A stretch of 64,000 nucleotides of DNA, from positions 27,785 through 91,784 of the forward strand of contig JALQPE010002818.1 in the NCBI GenBank assembly GCA_030407315.1, read 5' to 3'. The notes below the pieces were generated by a model. The model saw only the letters and a list, made by a program, of their open reading frames with translations. It had not been told where the DNA came from and made no database searches. Shown here piece after piece: positions 1 to 9,300 of the stretch (its first letter is position 1; the number at the start of each line of letters is the position of its first letter). Made by a program: the position numbers and the translations under genes. The DNA is from Asparagopsis taxiformis. Lineage: Eukaryota > Rhodophyta > Florideophyceae > Bonnemaisoniales > Bonnemaisoniaceae.

Positions 1-2
1 TT

Positions 3-3000
3 AAGAATCGCCGACCGAGTAAGGCTGCGCCAGCCTTAAACGTTCAGAACAAACGAGTTCTGATGGTCGCGCCAGTTCGTATCTATGGTCGAGAGATTCG
101 CGCGCTCCTGGATACTGGGGCTATACCCAATATCATCTCTGCTGATCTCGCCCGTCAGTTGTGCCTCCTGCCGAAGCGTACCAAGCAGAGGATTACGGTC
201 GCAGATGGGTCGAGCGCCAACTGCATTGGCCGTGTCAAAGATGTGCCCATAACCTTTGGAAACCTCACAGCTTCCATGGATTTCCTCACCATTGAAAAGG
301 CACCTATCGGCCTCATCATCGGCTTACCGGCCATGGAAGATCTACAGGCTAAACTGGATATTGGGAGTCGAGTCGTTGAGATACAACTCGGCGAAGAATC
401 GGCGCGGATTGGGCTAGAACCCGATAACGGCCTCCACTTCCTTCCTCAGGGTGGTAGTGAAAGCGAAGACTTCACGTCTCTCAGCACCGATGAAGGAGCC
501 TCGACGACTTCTTCAGGCGAAGAAGACGAAGGTACGCTAATTGTCGCCCACGTTGATTTCGCCAAGCCGCAATTAGCGGTCGAAGAGGAGAGCGACCTCT
601 CTGAGACCGAAGAGCATGACAAGCTCATCGAAGAAAAACTCGTGCATCTATCACCCTCGGATAGACGAGTTATATCGGAGTCGTTGAAGGACTACGGAAT
701 CGTAGCTTGGTCCTTTCACGATCTCAGGAAAGCCGACGTCCCTGTTAAACACTCTTTTGAGCTGGAAGACGACACCCCTGTCTACCACCAACCTCGTCGG
801 TTGTCGCCGAAACACAACGAGGTAGTACGATCCGAAATCGATCGCATGCTGGAAGCGGGAATCATCACCCCGGCCTCATCAGCATGGTCCTTCCCGGTGG
901 TCATTGCTACGAAGAAGGACGGGAAACCTCGTTTCTGCGTCGACTACCGCATCCTGAATCGGAAGATCAAACCCGATCGTTGGCCCTTACCCAGGATCGA
1001 AGAGATTTTCGATGAATTGGGAGGAAATTCCCTCTTCACCACTCTCGATCTCTTCTCTGGGTATTGGCAGATTCGAATGGATACCGCTTGCAAGGAGATG
1101 ACGACTTTCGTCACCCGTTACGGTACCTACAAGTTCGAAGTTATGCCGTTTGGACTAATGAATGCCCCGTCCACCTTCCAGAGGATGATGGATGAGATGG
1201 TCAAGGATCTACCATTCGTCCGAGCGTATCTCGACGATGTTGTGGTATTCTCTAAAAACATGGGAGAACACGTTTCCCACCTTCGTATCCTTTTCGAGTC
1301 CCTAAGTCAGAGGGGTTTGAAGCTGAAGGTCGTCAAATGCTTCTTCGCTCAACCTAAAGTCGAGTTGCTTGGTCACATCGTTAGCCACGATGGGGTGTCA
1401 GTAGACCCCGCCAAGATTTCTGCCATTAGAGATGTAGCTCCGCCGCAAACCGCTTCCGAGCTCCGCAGCTTCCTCGGTTTGGCGGGCTACTATCGCCGGT
1501 TCATTAAGGGGTTTGCTGACATCTCGGCTTCTCTATTCCCATATACCTCTTCTGGACGTTCCTTCGAATGGACAGAGGAGATGAATCAAGCCTTCGGGAC
1601 GCTGAAGGAAAAACTAACTTCGGCTCCCGTCCTTTCCTTCCCTGACTTCGATACTCCCTTCTTAGTCGAGACAGATGCCTCCTCCGTATCCGTCGGAGCT
1701 GTACTAGCGCAGAAGAAGGAAGACGGGCGTATTCATCCTATTCAATTCGCGAGTAGGACGATGAATACGGCTGAAAGAAAATATTCGGCATGCGAACGGG
1801 AAGCCCTAGCAGTTATCTTTGCACTGAAGAAATTCCGACTCTACCTTCTGTCCACCCAGCCCTTCAAGTTGATGACGGATCACCAAGCGTTGCAATACGC
1901 ATTCCAGAAGAAAGATATACACGGGCGACTTGCCCGTTGGCTCGACTTCCTCGCGGAATACGACTTCGTCATATCGTTCAGGCCGGGAAAACAGAACTCC
2001 GCTGCAGACTTTCTGTCCCGTCTAGAACAAACCCATACCGCTCCGGGGTCAGGAGAAGATGAGGGCGACCTCGCCCTGCTTGCTATTCCAGAAGCCCTCC
2101 GCATAGAACCTGACCTAGTCACAGTGTTCCAATACTTACGGGGTGGAGCTGAACCCGAAGTAGAGGGCCTAGCTCGACAAAAGGTTCGACGGAGTTCCAA
2201 GGATTTCTTAGTCTGGGAAGACCAGCTCTTTCGCCGCACCGCGTTGGGACCCAAGGTAGTCGCACCGATTCCGCTCCGAATCAAGATCCTGCAAATGTTC
2301 CACGACAACATCGGTCATTGGGACGCTGCCTCGACCCGCCAGTTTATTGTGGAACGTTACTGGTGGCCGCGTATGGGCAAGGACATTCACGACTACGTTC
2401 GGAGTTGTGAGGGGTGTCAGAAGAATAAACCGGTACCCCGCTATCGGACTACCCTGAGTCAGCCGTTGACAGGCCTTTTCCACACGTTTTCCATCGACTT
2501 TGCGGGGCCGCTCCCGCGCACGGCCAAAGGTAACCGATTCCTTCTCATCGCTGTGGAACACCTCACTGGCTGGCCTATCGCCAGGGCCACCGCAGCTAGT
2601 ACCGCGGATGTCGTACTCAATTTCGTGAAGGATGAGATCATCTACTCGTTCGGCCCCCCAACTACCATTGTATCCGACAATGCGGGGTGTTTCACAGCTG
2701 CGACACTCGCGAGTTTCATGAAGAGCAACGGGATCGATTGGAAGACCGTGCTTGAGTACTCCCCCATGTCTAATGGGCGAGCCGAGCGAATGGTAGGGAC
2801 CATCAAGAGGTCCTTAGCCAAAGTTAAAGGCAGGGACTCGGTCGAATGGGACATCCTACTCCCGCACGTGCTCTACGGTTACCGCCGTCGTTGCATGACA
2901 GGCGGCACCTCACCCTTCGAACTGATGTACGGAGTGGTACCAAGGGTAGTCGCCCACGACCCGTCACCGCTTCTGGACCGTCCGCTGGACCCTCAATCCC

Positions 3001-3317
3001 GACTGTTTGAGATGTTAGCTCTCCAGTCGCAACGAGCGAGCAGGGTAGAAATGCATCTACGCAATACCCAAGCTCGAGCTCATCTACCAGAACGTCGGTT
3101 CGAGGTAGGCGACGAGGTCCTTGTGGCGAAAGGGAAAGCTTTCGGAGCGACGAAGTTGTCGTTGTTCGAAACCAAGTGGTACGGACCGTTTAAGGTCATC
3201 CAAGCTAGCCACCCCCGATACCTACTCGCTTCCGACCAAGCGAAGGTATCACGTCGCCCCATCCATGCGAGACGTCTACTTCTCTTCCGTAGGCGTCCAC
3301 TACATCTACTGCATTAA
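3..3317 (+). CDS. pol: Ty3/gypsy Pol polyprotein (PR-RT-RNase H-IN), 5' partial
   Basis: The frame is open from the window edge; the first ATG is at 63, but codons before it read on, so the true start lies upstream. Counting from that ATG: a retropepsin with DTGA near residue 17, reverse transcriptase with the YLDD box near 388, RNase H beginning ETDASS near 535, an integrase H2C2 zinc module near 745-790 (HDNIGH, then CEGCQ), and an integrase core with all three acidic residues (SIDFAG, SDNAG, NGRAE). A GPF module sits near 1045, and no chromodomain follows. An acidic Ser/Glu-rich linker (about 135-200) separates protease and RT. The visible frame has no stop or frameshift, so this copy may be functional. 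Gag is outside the window. It is not the same family as the gypsy fragments at 50-53 kb or 55-62 kb, judging by the protease sequences. Confidence 0.93.
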   Translation, partial: KNRRPSKAAPALNVQNKRVLMVAPVRIYGREIRALLDTGAIPNIISADLARQLCLLPKRTKQRITVADGSSANCIGRVKDVPITFGNLTASMDFLTIEKAPIGLIIGLPAMEDLQAKLDIGSRVVEIQLGEESARIGLEPDNGLHFLPQGGSESEDFTSLSTDEGASTTSSGEEDEGTLIVAHVDFAKPQLAVEEESDLSETEEHDKLIEEKLVHLSPSDRRVISESLKDYGIVAWSFHDLRKADVPVKHSFELEDDTPVYHQPRRLSPKHNEVVRSEIDRMLEAGIITPASSAWSFPVVIATKKDGKPRFCVDYRILNRKIKPDRWPLPRIEEIFDELGGNSLFTTLDLFSGYWQIRMDTACKEMTTFVTRYGTYKFEVMPFGLMNAPSTFQRMMDEMVKDLPFVRAYLDDVVVFSKNMGEHVSHLRILFESLSQRGLKLKVVKCFFAQPKVELLGHIVSHDGVSVDPAKISAIRDVAPPQTASELRSFLGLAGYYRRFIKGFADISASLFPYTSSGRSFEWTEEMNQAFGTLKEKLTSAPVLSFPDFDTPFLVETDASSVSVGAVLAQKKEDGRIHPIQFASRTMNTAERKYSACEREALAVIFALKKFRLYLLSTQPFKLMTDHQALQYAFQKKDIHGRLARWLDFLAEYDFVISFRPGKQNSAADFLSRLEQTHTAPGSGEDEGDLALLAIPEALRIEPDLVTVFQYLRGGAEPEVEGLARQKVRRSSKDFLVWEDQLFRRTALGPKVVAPIPLRIKILQMFHDNIGHWDAASTRQFIVERYWWPRMGKDIHDYVRSCEGCQKNKPVPRYRTTLSQPLTGLFHTFSIDFAGPLPRTAKGNRFLLIAVEHLTGWPIARATAASTADVVLNFVKDEIIYSFGPPTTIVSDNAGCFTAATLASFMKSNGIDWKTVLEYSPMSNGRAERMVGTIKRSLAKVKGRDSVEWDILLPHVLYGYRRRCMTGGTSPFELMYGVVPRVVAHDPSPLLDRPLDPQSRLFEMLALQSQRASRVEMHLRNTQARAHLPERRFEVGDEVLVAKGKAFGATKLSLFETKWYGPFKVIQASHPRYLLASDQAKVSRRPIHARRLLLFRRRPLHLLH

Positions 3318-3483
3318 GCTTCCATTAGGGAAACCCTTCGCTTGCACACTCCCTTTTATGCATAATCCCTTTTTAATCATTCAACCCTTGTCTACGCATT
3401 CATTTCAATTCTAGATCTCTCTACCCATTACTAGCTAGTCTACTCAATACGATTCATTTCCTTCTCTATCAAATCGTTCTGTG

Positions 3484-4944
3484 CTAAGACAACCCCTCAC
3501 CGTCGATCTTCGCTTTGCGAACCTTCTCGCGCTTCCTCATGCGCTGTCGCTTAGCACGCTTCTCCTCTGGATTCGAACCCTCCCGTTGGACGCGTCGAAG
3601 ATCGTTGAAGGAGGAGAAATCCGACGACTTACTGGTGCTACAACATAAGAAGAATGCCCGAGGCTCTAGACTCATCACAAAGGCTTCAGAGGAGTCGTAG
3701 ATGAGACCAGGCCAGGTACGAGAGTCGATACATATGGCGTGTTTCAGGCCATCTCGACTCCAAACCTGCACCACGTATACGTCCGGCTCCCTCGAAAGTT
3801 TCTCCCGTAACCACGCCCATTGCCTAGAGCGCGAATCTGGGGCTCCTAGGTCGAAATGGGGGATCGCCACCCGGGGCAGAGTCACCGTTGAAGGAGCACG
3901 ATCATCGATGGCCTTCGAGACAGAACCAAAGTCCACGACACTAGTATAATAACCTCGAACAAGGCGTTCTTCTTCGTCCCGAGCCAGCTCCCGACGGAAA
4001 AACCTATCGGCCGTGTTAAAATCGCACACGAGAGCGATCCCATTGGCGGCCGCGGCACGCAGGCAGTTGTTGGTGAAGTCCTGCACAGGTACCACCACGC
4101 GGTTCCGAGGAGTCCCCACGAAGAATGGGGGGGCTTCGAGGGAGGGCACCCGAGCCATGGCGACATTGACTCGTTTCTTCTTCCCAGGTTTCTTGTAACA
4201 CCAAGCGTCGATACTGGCTATTAAACTCACCCGCGAGGGTTGACCATTCCCTCTGGTCACAGGAGAGGGGTTATCCTGCTCCTGGAGTGCCGCGTCGCGC
4301 TCCGCCGGTTCGGAGACCTGACGGAAAACCATGGTATACAGATCGATTCGATGGCCGGTTCGCTCCCCTTCGGCGGAGGCATAGAAGCAGCCTTCCAGTT
4401 CGCCGTTCTCACCTCCCTTCGACAACCAGATCTTCTCGATGATCCAATCGGTGTCGTCGGGGCATTCGGCGTACTTCTCGGTGTCACCGTGGGATTCAGT
4501 GAGACCGAGACGACAAGCCATCTCCGCGGTAAGGATGGAGATGGCCGGATCGGAGGCGAATTCGACGATCTGAGGCCCGAAGAGGAACTCTAGTTCCCTG
4601 GCCGTCACTTGGCACGGATCGCGACGATTTCGGCCAAAGTCGACGACGAAACGACCACGGTGGTCGGAGGAGCGGCGGATGTTCTGGACGTCTTCACGTC
4701 CGAACCAACGGAAGAGGTTCTGACGAATTCCCCGATGGGATTTGTCGTCGAAGTTAACCTCGTTGGCCCGCGCGGGGACGGCTTCCCCGGGGCGATAGCG
4801 TACCTCCTGGCCGCCCTCGCGACGGTAGGTGCCAGGAGCCGCGGGAGGGTCTCGTCTGGGAATCCGCGCCGCCCGAGCAGCTAGCTCCTGCCGAGGGGCA
4901 GTCCCCCCAGTCGACTTCTTTGCGGTCTGTTTCGTCTTGGCCAT
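3484..4944 (-). CDS. Histone H3 tail-mimic protein with putative cysteine-peptidase-like domain
   Basis: This 486-residue intact frame lies antisense, 166 bp past the pol stop. Residues 2-29 align without gaps to the histone H3 tail (A1 to S28), with 19 of 28 positions identical by eye. The segment TKQTA, KSTGG, APR and AAR is kept, including the K4, K9, S10 and T11 equivalents. Differences are R2K, R8K, K14T, K18Q, Q19E, T22A, K23R, K27I and S28P. A second H3 signature, RYRPG (H3 40-44), follows at 49-53 after an 8-residue insertion. Beyond that the histone fold is not clearly recognisable. The C-terminal half has NNCLRA (Cys294), KHAICID (His402) and IYDSSE (Asp417), in the order and spacing expected of a papain-like/OTU-like cysteine peptidase; this is a pattern call, not a proven family. 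The last 25 residues are very basic (461-479), like a nuclear localisation signal. A TATA box lies 262 bp upstream. Function is unknown; nuclear chromatin interference is an inference. Confidence 0.75.
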   Translation of the reverse strand: MAKTKQTAKKSTGGTAPRQELAARAARIPRRDPPAAPGTYRREGGQEVRYRPGEAVPARANEVNFDDKSHRGIRQNLFRWFGREDVQNIRRSSDHRGRFVVDFGRNRRDPCQVTARELEFLFGPQIVEFASDPAISILTAEMACRLGLTESHGDTEKYAECPDDTDWIIEKIWLSKGGENGELEGCFYASAEGERTGHRIDLYTMVFRQVSEPAERDAALQEQDNPSPVTRGNGQPSRVSLIASIDAWCYKKPGKKKRVNVAMARVPSLEAPPFFVGTPRNRVVVPVQDFTNNCLRAAAANGIALVCDFNTADRFFRRELARDEEERLVRGYYTSVVDFGSVSKAIDDRAPSTVTLPRVAIPHFDLGAPDSRSRQWAWLREKLSREPDVYVVQVWSRDGLKHAICIDSRTWPGLIYDSSEAFVMSLEPRAFFLCCSTSKSSDFSSFNDLRRVQREGSNPEEKRAKRQRMRKREKVRKAKIDGEGLS

Positions 4945-5205
4945 CTCAATGGATCACCCACCAGGTACCGAAAGGCCCACGTAAGCAAGATCTCAACAAA
5001 TCGATGTCCGCGACTACGCAGGGTGCTCGGAGAGACGACCGAAGGGAAGGCGGGAAGTGGGATGGCTGCAAACAGACGTTTACTGTAAGATATCGCACTA
5101 CAGTAAGCTACCAACTACTGTAAAGTACTTACGGTGCTTACAGTAAGGAAGGGGTCAGCGGTGGAAGAGGGTCTGGAGTCCAGACCCACGCGGAAGTACT
5201 GCCGG

Positions 5206-5213
5206 CTTTTATA
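5206..5213 (-). promoter_or_regulatory. TATA box upstream of the H3-tail-mimic gene
   Basis: TATAAAAG on the minus strand, within a GC-rich context, 262 bp before the ATG at 4944. Several CTTAC/GTAAG motifs (5085-5152) lie between it and the start codon. The gene therefore seems to have its own promoter rather than depending on pol transcription. Confidence 0.5.
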
Positions 5214-5252
5214 CCGAGCGCGGCCCAGAACCTGCGAAATTAGACCTCCTCG

Positions 5253-5952
5253 GTGCCTCGGTCTGGCCGGGGGGTCATGTGGAAATGACTTTTACAAGAA
5301 AAATTCTACAGGTAATTTCTACCAGAATTTTAATTTAGGGTTAGGTAGACGTCTGGAAGTTTCCAGTCGTCCAACCGTAGGAAGCTAAATACAGCTCCCA
5401 GCGGTCGGAATAACCTAGAGGGAGATAAGCTAGACTTAGTAAAAATCAATCTATCTACGTTTCTACATTTTACACCGTTTCACTCCCCGTCCCGTGGCCA
5501 CGTACAACAACAACCAAGGCGCAATTGGCAGTTTTATTATCCATTGTTATACTGCAAGGCATTGTTGTCGCCGTTAATGTCCTGTCTGTCATCGTTGCCT
5601 GCCACCCAGAATGCTTCAATCTCTTGTTGTTTGTCCCATATAGTGATGTCTCGTAACTCTCAAACCGGGCACAATCTCGCCCTGGGTGTGTGTACAAACA
5701 CTTTGACAACAAAGCTTGCGCAATTTCGAAAGCGGAGCAACTAAATTAGGTGCCAATCACGCCAAATACTGTATGTGCCATGTATCAGTACTAAATTTAG
5801 CTCTTCTGCTTTAGGTTTTTCTGTCAACTGCCCTACCACCTTTCACGGCATTGCTGGTCGTTCAAATTGCGTCTTTGACGCTCTGTGTGATATGGAACGA
5901 GTGTAACATAGGATGCGCACCTGTCACGGAACAACTTGAAGGCTACTAAACC
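5253..5952. other. No gene seen
   Basis: Short frames only, none with a recognisable domain. Part of the left side may belong to the LTR of element G1. The segment ends at the target-site duplication of the copia element. Confidence 0.5.
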
Positions 5953-5957
5953 ACAGT

Positions 5958-6329
5958 TATGGAAGGTCGTTGGTGCAGGTATGTTTGATCTTGTAAGCGG
6001 TTGAGGCATGAACGGAAGGAGACGATGAGTTTGGGAGCATAGAACAATGGTGATCAAGATGGTTTATGAGAAGAGATGTCGTCTATCCTTAAGGGAGACT
6101 TTCGATAGTCTTAGGATGACTAGCAGTACTATATAGAGATACGCGAAGTGTAAGGACAGTCGGTCAGGCAGAGAAAACAATTGTTTGGCGGGTATTCAGA
6201 CAGTTTCATTCCGGGAAGGTGTACAAACAATTTGGTGGAGTTGAGTAGTGAACCCTTTTGTCCACTAAAACTGTAAGTGGTACACTGTATAACATTTTGA
6301 ATACAATGTTGCACGATCAAACATCAATA
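5958..6329 (-). repeat. 3' LTR of copia element C1
   Basis: 372 bp, identical to 10838-11209 at a constant offset of 4880. It contains a TATATA core at 6130-6135. The internal neighbour is a purine-rich stretch on the minus strand (about 6330-6342, GAAAGGGTAGGAG), the likely polypurine tract. Confidence 0.95.
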
Positions 6330-6355
6330 CTCCTACCCTTTCAGATAAGTAGTGA

Positions 6356-9300
6356 TCACCCAGTGAATTGATTGGAGCATCGAAGTTTGGTATCTACAAA
6401 CTCTATTGGTATCTCTCCAGAATACATAAGAAGCTGAAGGGGGACAGAAAGACTGCTGTTTCTTTTCGTGAGTGGGTCGGCCAGGTTTGATTTTCCCGGT
6501 ACCCATATCATCTTTGAAATCTCCTTAGTCTCAAATTCAAAACGAATCCACGCAACATCTGCTCTGATGGAGCGATCAGTGGCCATCCGACACGTAGAGA
6601 TGGTGTCGAATAGGTCTTTCGAGTCTACAATAATCTGCAGACTAACTTCAGCCTGTAGTAGAGCATTGTATGCTTTGCATAGCATTTTTCCTTCATCAAT
6701 GGCAGCACCAGTAGCAAGAATCTCTGCTGAACCAATTGACTTGACGGGGCGCTTAGACTTTTGAGATAGCCAAGATAGTGTATGAAAAGTCGATCCATGT
6801 TCAAGTCGGCCGAATAGTAGTCCAGTGAAATGTCCAAGCTGGCCATGCTCTGCAGCGCGGCTGGCATCAGCGAATGAAACAATGGAGATGTCATGGTTAT
6901 CTGAACCAGAAGGTCTTTTGTAGCTTATGCGACAACCAAGCTTCTTAAGCCACTTGAGTAAATTGATCTGTGCGATCAACTCATGTACTGTGGCATTAGG
7001 AGCTCTTTGCTGTAAATGGCTGGAGACGAATGCACAGAATGGTGATGAGGCTATTCCAAGCCAGCCAATTGAGCTATTCACAGATTTGAAAGAGGATAAC
7101 TCAACATCATTCAACGGTGACTCGATTTGTTTGCGCCTTATTCGGTCAATGGGGTAGGCATGTAGATTCGATAGTTTCTGATCTCCATGTATAATGATTG
7201 AAAAATCGGATTCTTGAGTGATAGTGAGACCAAAGAAACTGAATGTTCCGGGACCGTAAACGATAGTACCGAGTTTGTAATTCTTGGAGATGCAGCGGAT
7301 AGTATCTTGAATAGTTGGAAGCTCTGCAGCAAACAAAATATCGTCCACAACTTTGACTGCAATTGTCAATAACCTTGACTCTTTCTTTCGATAGAAGAGC
7401 TGTGGAACGTATGCAAGCTGAGAAAATCCTATACTGAAGAGAAATTTGTCGCTGTTCTCTTGCCACTTTGCGTTGGCATTGACGAGTCCATATGTTGCAG
7501 TAAGTAAGAGCCAGTAAAATCGAGATTTGTTCTCACATTCACGCGGAGGAATTACATACACATCTCTCAGTGCCTTCCCAGTCTGTAAGAATGCAGTAGA
7601 GAAGTCTATTTTTGCAATTGGCCAGTTATGGTATGAAGCAAGGGATAGCAGCATTCTTATCCCAACAGGTGGACACGTTGCCGAATCTGTTTTAAGTTGT
7701 TCCTTTCCACTGTCCTTGTTGCCATGAGGGGCTATTCGGGCCTTCACATATCGTGTGCCATCATCAGCTGTTTTCACTTTGTAGATAACATGGCTAGTGA
7801 TTATATTTGCACCCTGCGGTATCTTATGTATTGCAACTTGACGTACAGTGTTCGTAAAACTGTTTTCTTCCTTCATGTAGGAGTTGTGTGTGACATATGA
7901 GGGGAGCCCTTGTGCTTGATTAAGCGTAAACTCTTTTTCTCCAAACATTTTGTAGTATTCTTCAGTGTCTTCTTTCTCTTTGCTCGAGAGTTGAGAACCA
8001 GGTGTAAGTTTGATATCGTGAGATTGAAGTGTTGCAGCCATTCTCCACTTCTCATTTGTGAGGTTGAGTAACTCTTGATCCCCGTCTTCGTATTCGATCT
8101 GATGCTGTGAACCATCTGAGGTGATTTTAGATATTGTGCCACGGTAATATTCCTTGTCTAAAGGCCAATAGACTTCTATTGAATCTCCAATTGATGGCAT
8201 TACATCTTGAGTTGGGTTTGTGTTATGATTGCTTTCATGAGCAAGACTAAAGTCGTCATCATCTATGCGCTTTTGAGTGCTCGGAGGTTCAGGGTCTTTC
8301 ATCTGTGCAGAGGGTTCATCGATGGTACTATCTGCGAAAGAGTGTAGTGATGCATCGACTTCACGATCCAAACAGTCAATTGCCTCTTGAATCTGACGCG
8401 AAATGTTATTGTTTGAAATGTCAAAACGAACATCTTCGACAGCAGCTCTAATTTTGCGACCATTGGATCCAGGCACAGTAACACAACGTGACGATGGGTC
8501 ATAATGCAATACCGTTTTCGGACCAGACGATTTTCCGCGCTTATCATGCTGTAGCTTGATAAAAACTTGGACTACATCACCAGGTTTCACTGGAGTATCG
8601 ACTGTAGCTTTCGAGCGCAAAATCAGAGTGAGTTTTCGTTTGGATGCCAAAGCTTTTTGAGCATCAATAAGTTCTTCAGGTACCACAACAGGGTATGTTC
8701 CTGCAATAACCGGCCTAGTATACCCCTTAGCAAGTTCGTGAGCCGAGAGCTCATCGTTTCCATAGAGGTCATTTGAAATGCGAAATGACTGCTGAACAAG
8801 CAAAAAGTCAGTGGTATATGCAGCATTGCTATTCTCATTTTTCAATCTCAGAAAAATTTCGCGAATAACCCCATGTTTAGACTCAAGTACATTTTTGTTA
8901 TGACGCCTTGGGGGCAATGATCTTGAATTTATACCGTTCATGTTCAGGTACTTGTTGAAAATTTCATTGTCAAACGCAGGATCAAAGATAATTGTGGAAG
9001 GGGTCCAGAAAGGGGTAATCCAATATGTCTCAAATGCTGTAATGGCCTCTCTCATTGTTGTGTTAGGTACTATAGCACCAGCAGAGTATCGAGTTGTGGA
9101 GTCCATTGTGTGAAATACAATTTGGTCACCTAAATAAAAATGATCAATGCAAACATCTTGATTGAATGAACGAGTCAAGCTGCTCAGTGAAACCTTTCTG
9201 GGAAGTTTAGGTTCCGACGTTAGCTTGCAGGATGGACAGTCTCTGAGAGTTTGAATCAAGTACTTATTGACTTCATGACTCCAAAGACCATTGCGCTGCA

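Larger units (their letters stand above)
1..5250 (+). mobile_element. Ty3/gypsy LTR retrotransposon, 5' truncated by window edge (element G1)
   Basis: Only the 3' portion is visible: an open pol frame running in from the left edge, then a convergent antisense gene (3484-4944), then a promoter-like stretch to about 5.25 kb. No second LTR lies in the window, so the right border is a guess. A gene between pol and the 3' LTR in antisense orientation is an arrangement known from some plant gypsy elements. That the antisense gene belongs to this element is inferred from position; it could be a host gene next to a truncated copy. Confidence 0.6.

Noticed and set aside
4400..4800. Full histone fold in the H3-mimic protein after RYRPG
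   Set aside because: A few residues (for example IRQNLF against IRKLPF) can be forced into alignment, but the match is too weak to claim without structure prediction.
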